A DNA stretch of 64,000 bases, taken from contig NZ_CP061171.1 of assembly GCF_014692875.1 (NCBI RefSeq), forward strand, positions 5,270,001 through 5,334,000, read 5' to 3'. The translations under genes and the position numbers were made by a program. The stretch is from Pedobacter riviphilus. GTDB lineage: Bacteria > Bacteroidota > Bacteroidia > Sphingobacteriales > Sphingobacteriaceae. A model generated the notes under the pieces. The model was not told the origin of the DNA, searched no databases, and worked only from the letters and a program-made list of their open reading frames with translations. This document shows, piece after piece, positions 61,528-64,000 of this stretch. Position 1 is the first letter of the stretch. Each line of letters opens with the position of its first letter.

Positions 61528-61558
61528 AAAAAGTCCCGATGCAAATCGGGACTTTTTT
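61528..61558 (+). terminator. terminator after the cold-shock gene
   Basis: AAAAAGTCCCGAT and ATCGGGACTTTTT pair perfectly (13 bp) around a GCAA loop, then a T-run. The core stem is the same as that after the OmpA-family gene at 7843. Confidence 0.92.
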
Positions 61559-61593
61559 TATGGAATCAACTTTTGGATTGTCGATCCTCATAT

Positions 61594-62715
61594 TTATCTG
61601 CCTGCCAAATTTTTGCTGATTTCACTGTCAACAAAATCTAAAGAAAGATCATTGTTGGTTAATACAGTACCATTTTTATCTACTAAAAAGAAGTAGGTAA
61701 CGTTGTAATTGCTTAAATTTTTTGCATTTGGCGATTTCGCTCCCTGAAGATCTGAATATTGTGGCCAGGTAAGGTGATCATCCTTGATCACATTTACCCA
61801 CCAGTCTCTTTTCTTATCGAACGATACCCCGATAAATTCTACATCTTTATTTTTATACTTTTCGTAGAGTTTAACTAATACCTGGTTGTTTTTTCTGCTT
61901 TTTCCACTGTAAGAAGTCCAGCATATAACCAGGTTTACCCTTTTAAGTATACTTAGGTCGAACTTTTTTCCATCTGGATTTTCTCCTTCAATATTAGGCA
62001 TTTTACTTCCCGCCATCATCTGGTTAGCTTGTTTAATCTCTTCTAAAAGACTTTTGCCCTTTTTACTTTCCTGAATTTCCTTATCTAAACTGTTAAAAAT
62101 CGATAAATAATTTTTGGGTTCCGAATCTGCCCTGCCTAGTTGTTCCAATAAAAAGAGGGTGTGCGCAGAACGGGGATACTTTTTGGCAAAGGCCTTTATG
62201 ATATCCAATTGGAACAAGATTTTTTTCTCTCTCCAACGGTCTGCATTTTTAGCCTTTTCCATAATATTGCTTTGCGTGGCTTGGTCAAATTCCGATTCAA
62301 CAATATCCAAACTGTCGAGCAGGTTTTTGCTCATATTATCTTTTAGTCTATAGAAGTCTATAAATTGTTCACCCTCTTTGTTTGGAACACTTTTTAAAGG
62401 ATATGAATTAATGTTTTTTCCATCAAGAACGCCTTTGAAGCTGCCTTTGTCAAGATAGAAGTAATATTCTCCTTTGTGATCGCCATCCTCGGTTTTTAAA
62501 ATGGCATAACCTTTTACCGGGATGTTGATTTTGAAGGTCTGGTTGGCGTTGGTAATGTTTTCAACTTTCAGTGTTTCTCCGTTTTCAGGACTTTGAATGA
62601 TCATTACTGCATTTGGACCAAAGTTTTTGGTTTCGAAATTAAATGTAGCAGGAACTGGGTCGCAAGCAGAGAATAGACTGGCTAATAAAATAAGTAAATA
62701 GAGCTGTTTTTTCAT
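61594..62715 (-). CDS. TlpA/thioredoxin-fold lipoprotein lacking the CxxC motif
   Basis: 373 residues from ATG 62715 (a TTG or ATG upstream adds MLYQIIN and is not needed). Lipoprotein signal KKQLYLLILLASLFSAC, Cys18. The N-terminal ~200 residues follow the layout of Bacteroidota TlpA-like lipoproteins: strands, then helices. The C-terminal ~140 residues are a thioredoxin fold: MPNIEGENPDGKKFDLSILKRVNLVICWTSYSG, FIGVSFDKKRDWWVNVIKDDHLTWPQYSDL and NYNVTYFFLVDKNGTVLTNN. At the site normally reading W-C-x-x-C this protein has Y-S-G-K-S near residue 265, so both redox cysteines are absent. It cannot act as a thiol oxidoreductase in the usual way. Confidence 0.85.
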   Translation of the reverse strand: MKKQLYLLILLASLFSACDPVPATFNFETKNFGPNAVMIIQSPENGETLKVENITNANQTFKINIPVKGYAILKTEDGDHKGEYYFYLDKGSFKGVLDGKNINSYPLKSVPNKEGEQFIDFYRLKDNMSKNLLDSLDIVESEFDQATQSNIMEKAKNADRWREKKILFQLDIIKAFAKKYPRSAHTLFLLEQLGRADSEPKNYLSIFNSLDKEIQESKKGKSLLEEIKQANQMMAGSKMPNIEGENPDGKKFDLSILKRVNLVICWTSYSGKSRKNNQVLVKLYEKYKNKDVEFIGVSFDKKRDWWVNVIKDDHLTWPQYSDLQGAKSPNAKNLSNYNVTYFFLVDKNGTVLTNNDLSLDFVDSEISKNLAGR

Positions 62716-62915
62716 GTTAATAATTTGATAGAGCAATATAACGAAAAACTTAGTTGAATTTCGGTGAAAATAAACTCATCTTCATTTTTTTATCATTAAG
62801 AAATAAATATTCCCATATTCTTTCACTTTCTTCCGAATATGCTTTAGAATGTTTCTAAATAAAAGTTTTATCGTTGTTTTGTCATATTCGTTTATAAATT
62901 AAACTCATAATTAGA

Positions 62916-62923
62916 TACTTTTG
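62916..62923 (+). promoter_or_regulatory. putative -7 promoter box of the sdh operon
   Basis: TACTTTTG matches TAnnTTTG, 29 bases before the sdhC ATG at 62953. The nearest TTTG upstream is 34 bases away, beyond normal spacing. Confidence 0.45.
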
Positions 62924-62952
62924 CAAGAAATTTAGATATAAATCCTAATCAA

Positions 62953-63633
62953 ATGAGTGGTTTCGGAAATGCATTTTCTTCATCAATAGGGAAGAAATTC
63001 ATCATGGGTATTACAGGTTTGTTCCTGATACTTTTTTTAATTGTACACTGCGGTATTAATGCTTTAATATTTATTAACGACGGTGGTTTAACATTTAACG
63101 TAGGCGCACATTTTATGGCCACTAACTGGATTATCCGGGCTGGCGAGATTGTGTTGTTTATTGGTTTGCTTGCGCACATTTTTCAGGCGTTACGTTTAAC
63201 GTTGCAAAATCAGAAAGCACGCCCGGTTAAATATGTCGTAAACGATGGTAAGGCAAACAGTAAATGGTATAGCCGTTCTATGGGCTTGTTGGGTACGCTT
63301 TTGCTGATCTTCCTGGTTGTCCACCTGAAAGATTTTTGGGTAGTTTCTCGCTTTACAGGAATCCCAACGGTTGATGCCAACGGACATGAAGATCTTTTTG
63401 CGGTAATGAAAGAAAAATTTCAGGATCCGGTAAGAGTTGCCGTATATATTTTGGCTATGTTTTCTTTATGCTACCACTTATTGCATGGTTTTGCTTCGGC
63501 ATTCCAAACATTAGGATGGAACCACTCAAAATATAATGGTATAATTAAAGGAGCTGGCGTTTGGTATTCGGTTATTATTTCGATCCTTTTCACAGCCATG
63601 CCGATTGCAGTTTATTTCGGTCTTATTCAATAA
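62953..63633 (+). CDS. sdhC: succinate dehydrogenase cytochrome b subunit
   Basis: 226-residue membrane anchor of succinate dehydrogenase/fumarate reductase, of the single-subunit (type B) kind with five helices that binds two haems b and quinone. Helices include [94 protein letters not shown] and [23 protein letters not shown]. His residues in VHCG, AHIFQ, VHLKD and YHLLHG are candidates for haem ligands. It is followed after 17 bases by sdhA. Confidence 0.95.
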   Translation: MSGFGNAFSSSIGKKFIMGITGLFLILFLIVHCGINALIFINDGGLTFNVGAHFMATNWIIRAGEIVLFIGLLAHIFQALRLTLQNQKARPVKYVVNDGKANSKWYSRSMGLLGTLLLIFLVVHLKDFWVVSRFTGIPTVDANGHEDLFAVMKEKFQDPVRVAVYILAMFSLCYHLLHGFASAFQTLGWNHSKYNGIIKGAGVWYSVIISILFTAMPIAVYFGLIQ

Positions 63634-63650
63634 TTTTTAGCACAAAAGAT

Positions 63651-64000
63651 ATGTCAGATATTAATTCAAATATTCCAGAAGGCGAATTAACCAGCAAATG
63701 GACAAAATATAAGTCTTCTGTGCCTTTGGTTAACCCATCGAACAAAAGAACTATTGAAGTAATCATAGTAGGTTCGGGTTTAGCAGGTGCTTCGGCAGCG
63801 GCTACGTTGGCCGAGATGGGTTACAAGGTAAAATGTTTCTGTTTTCAGGATTCACCACGTAGAGCACACTCAATTGCTGCTCAGGGTGGTATCAATGCAG
63901 CAAAAAACTATCAGAATGATGGTGATAGCGTTTATCGCCTTTTCTACGATACAATTAAGGGTGGCGATTATCGTGCCCGCGAAGCTAACGTACACCGTTT
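63651..64000 (+). CDS. sdhA: succinate dehydrogenase flavoprotein subunit, 3' end cut by window
   Basis: First 116 codons of the FAD subunit. The dinucleotide-binding motif [21 protein letters not shown] is at about 38-58. [21 protein letters not shown], which includes the His that carries covalent FAD in this family, follows at about 82-102, then [11 protein letters not shown]. The order sdhC-sdhA is the usual start of the Bacteroidota sdhCAB operon; sdhB should follow outside the window. Confidence 0.96.
   Translation, partial: MSDINSNIPEGELTSKWTKYKSSVPLVNPSNKRTIEVIIVGSGLAGASAAATLAEMGYKVKCFCFQDSPRRAHSIAAQGGINAAKNYQNDGDSVYRLFYDTIKGGDYRAREANVHR

Noticed and set aside
1-64000. CRISPR arrays, tRNA/rRNA genes, transposases, prophage
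   Set aside because: No regularly spaced repeats with spacers, no cloverleaf or rRNA sequence, and no integrase, transposase or phage structural gene was found on reading. Intergenic repeats are palindromic elements, not CRISPR.

Overview
The window looks like ordinary chromosome from a Bacteroidota organism of the Sphingobacteriaceae, most like Pedobacter. The signs are a SusC/SusD pair, an Oar-like TonB receptor, an OmpA protein with thrombospondin type 3 repeats, a DUF1800/DUF1501 pair, many TTG and GTG starts, A-rich leaders in place of strong Shine-Dalgarno sites, and repeated matches to the Bacteroidota promoter (TTG or TTTG, 17-23 bases, then TAnnTTTG). I see no prophage, integrase, transposase, CRISPR array, rRNA or tRNA.

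Layout. 1-6309: truncated ABC exporter, two glycosyltransferases, the GTPase meaB, and an aminopeptidase P gene split by a one-base frameshift. 6395-11468: highly expressed ompA-type gene, a 45-residue membrane protein, then ridA-rarD-recG. 11469-18559: SusC/SusD pair and an MFS exporter. 18560-24241: PLDc_N protein, ABC exporter, Oar-like receptor with a hairpin in its leader. 24613-30925: two unrecognised proteins converging on two exported amidohydrolase-family genes that hold three amidohydrolase-like modules, only one with the metal-binding HxH. 31038-34798: a membrane protein, then a trp operon (trpE, trpG, trpC, no trpD) preceded by what looks like a complete attenuator: a 25-residue leader peptide with three Trp codons, a possible antiterminator and a 12-bp terminator. 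34837-41744: hflX-rbfA-trhA-M23 peptidase, a TonB-C-like protein, a lipid kinase divergent from an App1-type phosphatase, and YccF. 41851-50747: a small secreted protein, DUF1501/DUF1800, aat, TMEM175-like channel, DUF1080, DUF2892 and a large SNF2 helicase. 50988-56943: tripartite RND efflux operon with a 16-bp perfect palindrome upstream. 57166-64000: dapF, HtrA/DegP protease, a 16-cysteine copper-binding-type protein, an unknown protein, a cold-shock protein, a TlpA-like lipoprotein without its active-site cysteines, and the start of the succinate dehydrogenase operon.

The most interesting signals are the trp attenuator, the missing trpD at a palindrome-filled junction, the degenerate amidohydrolase and thioredoxin-like proteins, and several families of intergenic palindromes. 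Among these are three 33-base hairpins of the same design whose stems differ. I found no clearly new multi-gene system; most of the window is housekeeping and envelope genes. All family calls come from reading translated sequence by eye and no database search was run.
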